From an uncultured Synechococcus sp. (GTDB lineage: Bacteria > Cyanobacteriota > Cyanobacteriia > PCC-6307 > Cyanobiaceae): a stretch of DNA of 64,000 nucleotides. Made by a program: the position numbers and the translations under genes. How positions within the stretch are numbered: the stretch's first letter is position 1; each line of letters starts with the position of its first letter. The DNA lies in contig CAJXPL010000015.1 of the NCBI GenBank assembly GCA_913057985.1, positions 1 through 64,000 of the forward strand, given 5' to 3'. This document shows, in pieces, positions 1 to 6,531 of this stretch. The notes below the pieces were generated by a model. The model saw only the letters and a list, made by a program, of their open reading frames with translations. It made no database searches and had not been told where the DNA came from.

Positions 1-31
1 TGCTCTGCTGATCAACGTGGTGAGACACAAC
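1..31 (+). mobile_element. 3' end of an IS481-type insertion sequence
   Basis: The first 31 bases closely match the end of the IS481-like element at 59976-60006, including the last transposase codons with TGA stop and the terminal stretch GGTGAGACACAACA. Only this tail is in the window, so the rest of the copy, if present, lies to the left. The remnant shows that two related element ends bracket most of the window. Confidence 0.7.
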
Positions 32-370
32 ACTTAGCCGCCTTTGCAATATCTGACCCTCTCCGGAGACAACGGAGGGTCCCACCCAGACCTGAGGATT
101 AACACGCAGATTGCTGAAGGGATGGTCTGAAGCAGCAAGCAAAACGCAATGACCAGCAACGTGAAGCCTGTGCCGGGGGCGTGAATGTTGGCTTGGAACC
201 AGGGTTTAGGAGCCATGAGATCAGTTTGGCGCTGGCATGAAATCGCGTTCCGCCAGATGCGCTCCAGAGTGAGGCGCATCTTGAGGGTGCCATCGGTTGG
301 GCGATAGAGGATCAGCTGAGGTTGGCTTCTGGCTGAAAGCTCGGTTTATTGGGGCAACAGCTGATGCAAC
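32..370. other. Gene-free stretch next to IS end
   Basis: No convincing gene is visible. A minus-strand frame at 34-279 encodes 81 codons with one hydrophobic segment, but has no recognisable family or clear ribosome binding site, so I do not call it. The stretch may be sequence left behind by insertion of the IS481-type element to its left. Confidence 0.4.
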
Positions 371-463
371 GTGGTCCGCACCCTCAAAGACCAATGGTTC
401 GCTTTGGCCTTGGGAGTCACTGCGCTGATCGCATTGTTCTGGCTTGAGTTGCTGGCCACCTAA
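371..463 (+). CDS. Possible 30-residue single-pass membrane peptide
   Basis: A GTG-started frame encodes 30 residues: a short charged N-terminus (VVRTLKDQW) followed by one hydrophobic helix (FALALGVTALIALFWL) and a TAA stop. The composition is that of a single transmembrane helix. It lies 19 bases upstream of the next plus-strand gene and could share its transcript. No family is recognised. Because the frame is so short it may be chance; conservation in related genomes would decide. Confidence 0.35.
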   Translation: MVRTLKDQWFALALGVTALIALFWLELLAT

Positions 464-482
464 CAAGGATTCTTGAAACCAG

Positions 483-734
483 ATGTTGTCCTCACGCTGC
501 TCTGTTTGGTTGATTGCTGTTGGGGTACTGGTGACTTGTGCTCCGGCTGCTCGTTCTGATGCGTGGGTGAGTTGCAAGCGTGATGCTTCTACAGGGCAGC
601 TGCTCTGGCTGCGGGGGAAGTCAACGGAGCTTCTGAAGAATGCTGAGTACCGGCCAGGTGCAACCAATCCTGATCTGGGTACTTGCTTGGTGAGTAATGA
701 GCAACTCCGTCAAGCTCATGGTCTGAGGTTTTGA
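483..734 (+). CDS. Small secreted hypothetical protein
   Basis: Encodes 83 residues. The N-terminus has a hydrophobic core (VWLIAVGVLVTCAPA) followed by an AARSDA-like cleavage site, which reads as a Sec signal peptide leaving a mature protein of about 58 residues. The mature part has two cysteines (in SCKRD and GTCLV) that could form a disulfide. An AAGGA stretch lies about 14 bases before the ATG. No family is recognised. It is likely periplasmic or extracellular; function unknown. Confidence 0.6.
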   Translation: MLSSRCSVWLIAVGVLVTCAPAARSDAWVSCKRDASTGQLLWLRGKSTELLKNAEYRPGATNPDLGTCLVSNEQLRQAHGLRF

Positions 735-790
735 TCACTGCTTGGCTTGGACATGTAAAACACTGCTCATGAAGGTGATTGGCCCTTTCT

Positions 791-1165
791 TCAGGCCAAG
801 ATTTTGAATTTCAGCGGTTTCTTAAGCGCCTGATCTGTGGGATCACCAGAAGATCCATTAGTGCGAATGTGATCAGGCAGGGGATAAAACCTTTTCCCAC
901 AACATTGCAAACCCAGCGTTCCTGATCCCATTGGCAGATCACCAATTCGGATAACCAGAACAAACCCACCTTTGCTGCAAATGACGTCAGGGCAAACCGC
1001 CATTCCGATGCGCTCAGACGCAGCTTGAACGGCACAGCACTCTTGAAACTGCTGAAAGTCTGATGGCGGAACCTCGCACAAGCGTAGGCTCAGGCTGCGT
1101 CTGATGCGTCTCGTCTTTGCTGATTCCTCTGCTTCTCGCTTCTGCCTTGCTGACTTCCTGGGCAA
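791..1165 (-). CDS. Doubtful hypothetical protein
   Basis: A 124-codon minus-strand frame with a very basic N-terminus (KSARQKREAE, TRRIRRS) and several cysteines. Its first 49 bases run antisense through the signal-peptide region of the next gene, so if real it probably starts at a later internal codon. No family is recognised and there is no clear ribosome binding site. It is listed only because nothing else explains 735-1116. Confidence 0.25.
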   Translation of the reverse strand: MPRKSARQKREAEESAKTRRIRRSLSLRLCEVPPSDFQQFQECCAVQAASERIGMAVCPDVICSKGGFVLVIRIGDLPMGSGTLGLQCCGKRFYPLPDHIRTNGSSGDPTDQALKKPLKFKILA

Positions 1166-1632
1166 CCCCTGCTCGAGCGATTTCGCTTTCAGCGCGGACG
1201 GATCGGTTGATTGATCGGCTTGAGCAGCTGGGTGTTGTGATCGATCGGCTCGAGCGGTGTGGCCCCGGGGCCGAACGCGCCGCTTACAACATGGGCGTGA
1301 ACCGTCTCTGTTTATCGCAGGGGCTGCGCGATCAGCCAGGGCTGCAGTTGGATGTTCTGACCCATGAGGCGATCCATGTCGTTCAAGATTGTCTGGATGG
1401 TTTGGAAACGCCGTCGTCGTCCACGATCAGCTTGATGCTGCAGGCGCAGGGTGGTTTCAGTCCAGCGCAGGTCGATCGGTTTTTGACACATCATCTCGAC
1501 CGTTCTACGGCTGCCCACGTGCTGACGGTGACCCAGTCGCTCGGGCCGCTGCAACGCCAGCGGGAAGTGGAGGCCTATGCGCTTCAGGGCCAGACCGGCA
1601 TGGTCGAATCCTTGCTGGCCAGGCATTGCTGA
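1117..1632 (+). CDS. Secreted small zincin-like protein with HExxH motif
   Basis: Encodes 171 residues from a TTG codon; an in-frame TGA at 1102 leaves no better upstream start. The first 21 residues (LLLASALLTSWATPARA) are a signal peptide. The mature protein contains HEAIH at about residues 83-87, which fits the HExxH zinc site of metallopeptidases, and a Glu in REVEAYA at about residue 152 that could be the third ligand, as in small gluzincins. Four cysteines are present. This reads as a compact exported metallopeptidase-like protein, but the catalytic role is inferred from motif spacing only. It precedes a DUF2808 gene on the same strand by about 80 bases. Confidence 0.65.
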   Translation: MLIPLLLASALLTSWATPARAISLSARTDRLIDRLEQLGVVIDRLERCGPGAERAAYNMGVNRLCLSQGLRDQPGLQLDVLTHEAIHVVQDCLDGLETPSSSTISLMLQAQGGFSPAQVDRFLTHHLDRSTAAHVLTVTQSLGPLQRQREVEAYALQGQTGMVESLLARHC

Positions 1633-1715
1633 TTCCTATCGAAGGATGGAGCTTCTGCCTTCGATGTTGTTCTGTTTGGCATCGCTAGCCTTGATTGATT
1701 CGTCGGAACAATCGG

Positions 1716-2240
1716 GTGAAACATCAGTGGATTGCGATGCTTTTGTGGGCTCCAGTGGTGTTGCTGCAGGCTCCCTCATCGTTCGCCCAATCGTTGTTTG
1801 ATCGGCCCCCAACCCGGGTGATGATTCATAACCCTGAATCCACTGAAGGCAGGCGCAATCGCACCACGATCACGGTTGTGGTACCTGCGGATGCAGGAAA
1901 TGCCTTGAGATCGATTGTTTTGCGGCAGTTGCCCAATCTTGATCAGTGGGATTGGGGCCGCTTGGAACCTCGGGTTTACCTCGGCGACTATTCCCTTCAC
2001 GGAAAAGGAACAAGGGGTTTGGCCTCCGCTGTTGTCTCAGAATCCGAAGAGGTCTTGAACATCCAACTCACACCAGCGGTTCAGCCGGGGCAAACCGTGA
2101 ATGTTGTCTTCCGCGGCTTTAATCCTCAGTCCAGCATTTATCAATGGTCGACAGAACTGATAGCTGATGGTGAGGATCCCATCCGTTACGTCGGCCCCAC
2201 CCTCCGCTTGAACGTTTATGAGCAGGATCCGTATTGGTAG
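1716..2240 (+). CDS. DUF2808 family secreted protein
   Basis: Encodes about 174 residues from a GTG start preceded by a GGAACA stretch; a TTG at 1695 is an alternative. The N-terminus has a signal peptide (LLWAPVVLLQAPSSFAQS). The mature part resembles the DUF2808 family common in cyanobacteria: a beta-rich domain with a W/Y-rich central part (DQWDWGRLEPRVYLGDY) and VNVVFRGFNP near the end. The family has no established biochemical role and is usually secreted or periplasmic. It follows the zincin-like gene on the same strand. Confidence 0.75.
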   Translation: MKHQWIAMLLWAPVVLLQAPSSFAQSLFDRPPTRVMIHNPESTEGRRNRTTITVVVPADAGNALRSIVLRQLPNLDQWDWGRLEPRVYLGDYSLHGKGTRGLASAVVSESEEVLNIQLTPAVQPGQTVNVVFRGFNPQSSIYQWSTELIADGEDPIRYVGPTLRLNVYEQDPYW

Positions 2241-2250
2241 CTGTTGGTTC

Positions 2251-2385
2251 CTAGAGCAAGTTTGGGTAGGCGTTGAAGAGTCCCCAGATCACCAGTGCGG
2301 TGATCGAAGCAAAGATCACGGCTGTCCATGCCGCAAGATCGGCGTTGTTGCTGGACCCTTGCAAAAGCTGAAGAAGGCGTGCCAT
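2251..2385 (-). CDS. 44-residue single-pass membrane protein
   Basis: A complete minus-strand frame with ATG start and TAG stop encodes 44 residues: an amphipathic head (MARLLQLLQGSSNNADLAAW), one transmembrane helix (TAVIFASITALVIWGLF), and a short tail (NAYPNLL). This is the layout of the many small membrane proteins of marine cyanobacteria, some of them photosystem or NDH accessory subunits. The specific role is unknown. It lies downstream of the PAP/fibrillin gene on the same strand. Confidence 0.55.
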   Translation of the reverse strand: MARLLQLLQGSSNNADLAAWTAVIFASITALVIWGLFNAYPNLL

Positions 2386-2453
2386 CAGAAGGAATGCAAG
2401 CTCTTCGGTTCTGGCTCAGGTGGCTGTCAAATTCCAGCCTTGTTTGCGACTCC

Positions 2454-2990
2454 TCATATACCCAAAAAAGTGCGCAGATTCAAGTCGTTTCGCCTCAGCA
2501 GCGCGAAGGTTGTGCCTGCATTGCCGCGGCAGATCCGCAGTTGTTGATCCAGCACGGTGATGTCGAGCCAGGCAGGGATGCTCTGCTGAACCTGTCGCAT
2601 CAACGTCAGCTGCTGGCGGTTCGGCAGGGAGGGCCCGATCCAGCCTCCCTGGCGGAAGCGCACCGCAACGCGCGTGCTGTCCGCGATCTTCAGCTCGGCC
2701 TGCACACGGATTCCCCCCAACGATCTCAAAGGGCCGCGCAACCGCAGCAGATTGCAGCCGCGCCCCTGCACTGGATCCAGGATCTGCAGGTTCTCCAGCC
2801 CGGCTGTTGGTTTCAACCAGGGTTGCCGGGAACTGCTCCAGCGCAGCTCCCAGACCCCATGCAGCAAGTCGGCTGAGCTGGTCAGGTCGGTGGGGTGTTC
2901 CTGTTCCACCCTGTTGATCAGCGTCTGCAGGCCTGGATCGCTGGGCCTGTGCTGCAACAGATCAACCAGTTGCTCCCGGTGATGCCCCAC
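2454..2990 (-). CDS. PAP/fibrillin family protein
   Basis: Encodes about 178 residues from a GTG start (GHHREQLVDLL...), chosen because the upstream extension would run antisense to nothing conserved and overlap the preceding gene. Features match the plastid lipid-associated protein/fibrillin family: an N-terminal helix with LINRVE, then LLHGVWELRWSSS, a hallmark motif, followed by beta strands of a lipocalin-like fold (LENLQILDPVQGRG). Family members bind lipids or plastoquinone-like molecules at thylakoids. It starts 4 bases after the Nif11-like gene stop, so the two are probably cotranscribed. Confidence 0.75.
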   Translation of the reverse strand: MGHHREQLVDLLQHRPSDPGLQTLINRVEQEHPTDLTSSADLLHGVWELRWSSSRQPWLKPTAGLENLQILDPVQGRGCNLLRLRGPLRSLGGIRVQAELKIADSTRVAVRFRQGGWIGPSLPNRQQLTLMRQVQQSIPAWLDITVLDQQLRICRGNAGTTFALLRRNDLNLRTFLGI

Positions 2991-2994
2991 GGGT

Positions 2995-3210
2995 CTAGTG
3001 GTACTCGCCGGGGTGCTGAATCTTGGTGACGCTGACCCCCGAGGAGCTCTTTCCAGAGAACCGCAGCAGTTCATCGCCGGAGACTTCGTAACCCAGCTCC
3101 TGGGCAATCAGGGCGGCAGCATCGGCACTCACGGCCTGCAGCACCTGCGCTTTGAGGGAAGGATCGCGGGCGATGTGTGCAAAAAATTGCCGGAGTTGGT
3201 CCGTGCTCAT
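2995..3210 (-). CDS. Nif11-like leader peptide family protein
   Basis: Encodes 71 residues. The N-terminal half (STDQLRQFFAHIARDPSLKAQVLQ) and the central AAALIAQELGYEVSGDEL match the Nif11-like domain, which in marine cyanobacteria acts as the leader of prochlorosin-type lanthipeptide precursors but also occurs in many stand-alone small proteins. The tail has no cysteine and no clear double-Gly core region (it ends KIQHPGEYH), and no LanM-type modifying enzyme is in the window. A non-precursor role is therefore more likely. First gene of a two-gene operon with the PAP/fibrillin protein. Confidence 0.75.
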   Translation of the reverse strand: MSTDQLRQFFAHIARDPSLKAQVLQAVSADAAALIAQELGYEVSGDELLRFSGKSSSGVSVTKIQHPGEYH

Positions 3211-3293
3211 GCAGTTGGGGAGGTCGTTCTGATTCTGACCGGTCTTGCCTTGCCCCTTGCCTGTTGACTGGTGCGCAGATCAGGCTTGATGGG

Positions 3294-3980
3294 ATGACGC
3301 AACTGGCAGTGTCAGGCGCCTCCGGCAAAACCGGTTGGCGGGTGGTGGTGGTGGCGCTCAAGCGCGGTAAATCGGTTCGAGCCATCGTTCGGCCCGGCTC
3401 CGTTTTGCCCTCTGCCCTGGCCCAAGCCGAGCAGGAGGGGCGCCTTGAGGTGCGTCGCCTGCAGCTGGATACGGCGGAAGCCTTGCTCCATGCGCTGCAG
3501 GGCTGCTCCGCACTGGTGATCGCCACCGGTGCTCGACCTTCGATCAATCTGGCGGGTCCCTTGCAGGTGGATGCCTGGGGGGTGCAGGCGCAGGTGCAGG
3601 CCTGCCGCTCCATTGGCCTGCGGCGCGTGGTGCTGGTGAGTTCCCTCTGCGCTGGCCGCTGGCTGCATCCCCTCAACCTGTTCGGCTTGATCCTGGTCTG
3701 GAAGCGGGTTGGTGAACGTTGTCTGGAGCGGAGCGGTCTGGATTGGACCGTGATCCGCCCTGGAGGCCTCAGTGAAGACGACAGCCGCAGCACGACTGAG
3801 GGAGTGCTGGTAACGGATGCGGATCAACAGCAGAGCAACAGCATCCCTCGCCGCCTCGTGGCCCAGGTGTGCCTCGATGCTCTGGAGCAGCCCCGAGCTT
3901 GCGGTCGCATCCTTGAAATCACCAGCTCCCCTGGGCAGCCCCAGCAGCCGCTGGGCCAGTGGTTGGATCAGTGCGCTTAA
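3294..3980 (+). CDS. NAD(P)-binding SDR, NmrA/Ycf39-like
   Basis: Encodes 228 residues from ATG. The N-terminus MTQLAVSGASGKTGWRVV is a Rossmann dinucleotide-binding motif (GASGKTG), followed by RAIVRPG, LVIATGARPS, VLVSSLCAG and WTVIRPGGL, which are typical of atypical extended SDRs of the NmrA/Ycf39/HCF173 type. Such proteins serve as reductases or as photosystem assembly factors. No Tyr-x3-Lys catalytic pair is evident, so an assembly or binding role is possible. It is divergent from the Nif11-like gene with about 80 bases between. Confidence 0.75.
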   Translation: MTQLAVSGASGKTGWRVVVVALKRGKSVRAIVRPGSVLPSALAQAEQEGRLEVRRLQLDTAEALLHALQGCSALVIATGARPSINLAGPLQVDAWGVQAQVQACRSIGLRRVVLVSSLCAGRWLHPLNLFGLILVWKRVGERCLERSGLDWTVIRPGGLSEDDSRSTTEGVLVTDADQQQSNSIPRRLVAQVCLDALEQPRACGRILEITSSPGQPQQPLGQWLDQCA

Positions 3981-3998
3981 TCTACGGCAGCGCGGGCT

Positions 3999-4850
3999 TC
4001 AATCCCAGGCCCAGGTGCTGATCGGCCGACCTGTGCTGGCCAGGAAGCGTTCGCTGTCGGGCCGAATCAGATCAATCGTTTGCTGTTTGAGCTCGTCGCT
4101 CCAGCTGGGGGCTGCTACGTCTCTGCGGCCTTTCGAGCCAGCCGGATTCATCAGCGGCAGCTTGCCCTTTTCCAGCAGTCCGGAGCAATCCGGCGTGGCG
4201 CCGATGAAGCTCAGGATCTGTTGCAGGCTGGATTGCGGCTGCGTGCTGAGTTCTTCGGTGGTGATGCTCAGCATCGACTGCTCCGGAAACCAGCGCCGGT
4301 AGCGCTGCCATCGCTGGTGATAGAGCGAGGCCTCCACCACGCGTTGTCTCAAGCGAGGTGAGCGCAGCAGCTGCTCAAACGGGGGGCAGTCCTTGATGCG
4401 ACCCCGCCAGTGCCGCCAGTGGGATTCAATCCGTCGCAGCGGGTGGCGCACCAGATAGATCAGCGGGATCGGGCCGAGGTGGTGGTGGATCAGCTCCGGC
4501 GTTCTGGAGTAGGAGCCATAGGACGAGGAGTACATCGTGCTGGCTTCGCCCCGCAAGGGCCGCCGCGGGTCTGCCTCAAACTGATTGGCATACCACTCCC
4601 AGCCGCGCAGGTAGTGCCGACCGAAGAATTTCGGCTCCATCGACTGGCTGATCTGGATCTCGGGATGGCGGCCGAGCGCCGTGGCCAGGCTTGTGGTGGC
4701 CGACTTGGCTGCTCCGATGATGATGAAGGTGGGCAGCTGAGCGCGGTAGATCGCTGCAATCCGGTCGTGCTGCCCCTGCAGGCTGCGATGGATCTGCTGC
4801 CTGCAACGCCAGCTCTCCAGCCAGCCCCTGCGCTCAGCGCCGGAAGCCAT
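3999..4850 (-). CDS. Sulfotransferase, heparan N-sulfotransferase-like
   Basis: Encodes 283 residues. The PAPS 5'-phosphosulfate-binding loop is seen as FIIIGAAKSATTSLATAL near residue 42. The 3'-phosphate region follows as PLIYLVRHPLRRIESHWRHW, and a typical KFFGRHY/WYANQFE segment lies between. This is the pattern of Sulfotransfer_1-type carbohydrate sulfotransferases, which move sulfate from PAPS to a sugar hydroxyl or amine. It is last in a run of three sulfotransferase genes, overlaps its upstream neighbour by 17 bases, and probably decorates the capsule made by the genes upstream. The acceptor is unknown. Confidence 0.8.
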   Translation of the reverse strand: MASGAERRGWLESWRCRQQIHRSLQGQHDRIAAIYRAQLPTFIIIGAAKSATTSLATALGRHPEIQISQSMEPKFFGRHYLRGWEWYANQFEADPRRPLRGEASTMYSSSYGSYSRTPELIHHHLGPIPLIYLVRHPLRRIESHWRHWRGRIKDCPPFEQLLRSPRLRQRVVEASLYHQRWQRYRRWFPEQSMLSITTEELSTQPQSSLQQILSFIGATPDCSGLLEKGKLPLMNPAGSKGRRDVAAPSWSDELKQQTIDLIRPDSERFLASTGRPISTWAWD

Positions 4851-5610
4851 GGGATCGGAGCCAGTTCGACAGCTTTAAGCCGGCGCTGTGCAGGGGATCG
4901 ATGGCCGGCAGAGGGACGTTCTGGATCAAGTGCTCCACAGACACATCGTTGTAAAACAGGCGCACATCGTCGCCGTAGATCTGCATCGCTTTCTCGATCA
5001 GAGCATCACTGTTGAAGTGGCTCTGCAGGTCGGCACGGTCACTCCGTCTGACGTTTTTCTGCGGCAACGACTCCATCACGTCGATGCCGCGGCGGGCCAA
5101 GAGGTCGCGCAGTTCCGCCCAGTGCACGTCGATTTGTTCAACGCGTCCCACAAACTTCGGCACGATCTGATTGCCGATGCACAGCAACTGGTTCTGGGGC
5201 AGAACATGAACGTCGTAGTGCTTGAACGGCGTCTCGATTAAGGCATCGAGGAAGGCCTCAAAGGACATGCCATGGGTGATGCCCATGTTCTGCATCGGCA
5301 GCGGTGGTGCTTCGATTTCGATCACCTTGTTGTTGTAGGCCGCGATCAGACGATCGAAGGGGTTGCGTACGAAGCTGAAGCTGAAATGGCTGCGCCGGTA
5401 CTTGCGGGCACGCCGCAAGGTGATCAGTTCCGTTTCCTGATTGGTTTCGTGCTGCCAGAACTTGTCGGAGGTTGTTTTGGTCCCCTTGGGAGGTCTCTCG
5501 CTGAGCAGGCGGCATAGGGCCGCTTTGATCGATGAATTCGCTGCCTTGGGGACCCGTCCGTAGAGCAGGTTGTGGCGCTTCATTCGGATGAAGTGATGCG
5601 GTTGGGCCAT
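4834..5610 (-). CDS. Sulfotransferase family 2 (carbohydrate type)
   Basis: Encodes 258 residues. The N-terminus LLYGRVPKAANSSIKAAL carries the short PAPS-binding loop of the Sulfotransfer_2 family, and the segment HFSFSFVRNPFDRLIAAYNNK carries the conserved RNPxxR motif for 3'-phosphate binding. These enzymes sulfate glycans. It lies between two other sulfotransferase genes, 3 bases from the upstream stop and overlapping the downstream start by 17 bases, so all three are translated from one message. It shares little with its neighbours apart from the loops, implying different acceptor sites. Confidence 0.8.
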   Translation of the reverse strand: MAQPHHFIRMKRHNLLYGRVPKAANSSIKAALCRLLSERPPKGTKTTSDKFWQHETNQETELITLRRARKYRRSHFSFSFVRNPFDRLIAAYNNKVIEIEAPPLPMQNMGITHGMSFEAFLDALIETPFKHYDVHVLPQNQLLCIGNQIVPKFVGRVEQIDVHWAELRDLLARRGIDVMESLPQKNVRRSDRADLQSHFNSDALIEKAMQIYGDDVRLFYNDVSVEHLIQNVPLPAIDPLHSAGLKLSNWLRSHGFRR

Positions 5611-5613
5611 GAA

Positions 5614-6531
5614 TTAGCGGCTTTTGGCGAAATTTTTTTCGAGGAATTTGCGAAACAGCTTCCATTCGCTGCGGCTGAACAGGGGTCGCGCCTGGATCGC
5701 CAGTTCAAGCCCCCGTTCGTTCAGGCCCGGATTCGTGGTTTTGTTCAGGTTTTCGTTCTCGGTGTTGGCTTCCAGCTGCTGCCTGAGCCGGTCGGCTTGC
5801 TGGGGCAGGGCCTGCTTGAGCACATTCCACAAAAAGGTGCTGGGCTCATGGGGATCGCTGGCTTGCTCATAGTCGATACGCACGATCTTCAAGTCGCGTT
5901 TGCTGCCCAGCTTCAACAGCGTCTGCTCCAGCGATTTGGGATCGGTGCAGGAGAAATCAGCCGTTTGTTGGAACGTGTCGAAGTGGCTGGTTTCAGGGTT
6001 GTGGCGTCCTTCCTTGAGCAGCTGGGTGTGGCAGGAGCGGATGAAGGCCTCGGGCTCCCTGTTGGCGAACAGCACCGTCCAGGCGATCGAACGATGCTCA
6101 AGGCTGTCTTCCAGCCCAGTGATCAAACGCTTGGTGCGCGATTTGGCATAGCGATACAAGCCCGTCTTGCGTTCCTTGTTGGGCGTTTTTCGGCGCGGCG
6201 GTTCTGCAAGGCCGTTGCGCAACGTTCCGAAAATCGCTTCGAAGGAGAGAAGGATGGTGTGGATCCTGTCGGGATGGTCTCCCGCTAGCTCCATCAGGGT
6301 GGATCGCGTTTGTGATGTCAGGCGTTTGGGCGTTTTGCGGTCCCAGCGGCCCCATTGCAGGTGACGCCACAACTCGGAGCAACGCTTTTTGAACGTGTTC
6401 GGCCCGAGATAGAGCACCCCCTGCTCCAGCAGCAGCTCGCGGTTGGTCTGCAGGTTCCGCTGCAGGTAGGTGCTGCCTGTTTTGTGCAGCCCGCAATGCA
6501 GAACAATCCGGTCCGGTTTGAGTTGACTCAC
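5614..6531 (-). CDS. Sulfotransferase-like protein
   Basis: Encodes about 305 residues from a GTG whose GTGA overlaps the stop of the NeuB-fusion gene, which decides the start. The N-terminal segment RIVLHCGLHKTGSTYLQRNL has the KTGST loop typical of PAPS-dependent sulfotransferases of the bacterial HKTGTT type. The segment AWTVLFANREPEAFIRSCHTQLL is the expected second motif. The C-terminal half is basic and rich in Lys and Arg. It is the first of three sulfotransferases and, by translational coupling, is tied to the nonulosonate synthase gene, so it may sulfate a nonulosonate-containing glycan. Confidence 0.7.
   Translation of the reverse strand: MSQLKPDRIVLHCGLHKTGSTYLQRNLQTNRELLLEQGVLYLGPNTFKKRCSELWRHLQWGRWDRKTPKRLTSQTRSTLMELAGDHPDRIHTILLSFEAIFGTLRNGLAEPPRRKTPNKERKTGLYRYAKSRTKRLITGLEDSLEHRSIAWTVLFANREPEAFIRSCHTQLLKEGRHNPETSHFDTFQQTADFSCTDPKSLEQTLLKLGSKRDLKIVRIDYEQASDPHEPSTFLWNVLKQALPQQADRLRQQLEANTENENLNKTTNPGLNERGLELAIQARPLFSRSEWKLFRKFLEKNFAKSR

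Noticed and set aside
34-279. 81-codon minus-strand frame with one hydrophobic segment
   Set aside because: No ribosome binding site, no family, and it runs up to the IS end; could be chance.
2995-3210. Prochlorosin-type lanthipeptide precursor
   Set aside because: The leader domain is present, but the tail lacks Cys and a double-Gly cleavage site and no modification enzyme is nearby.
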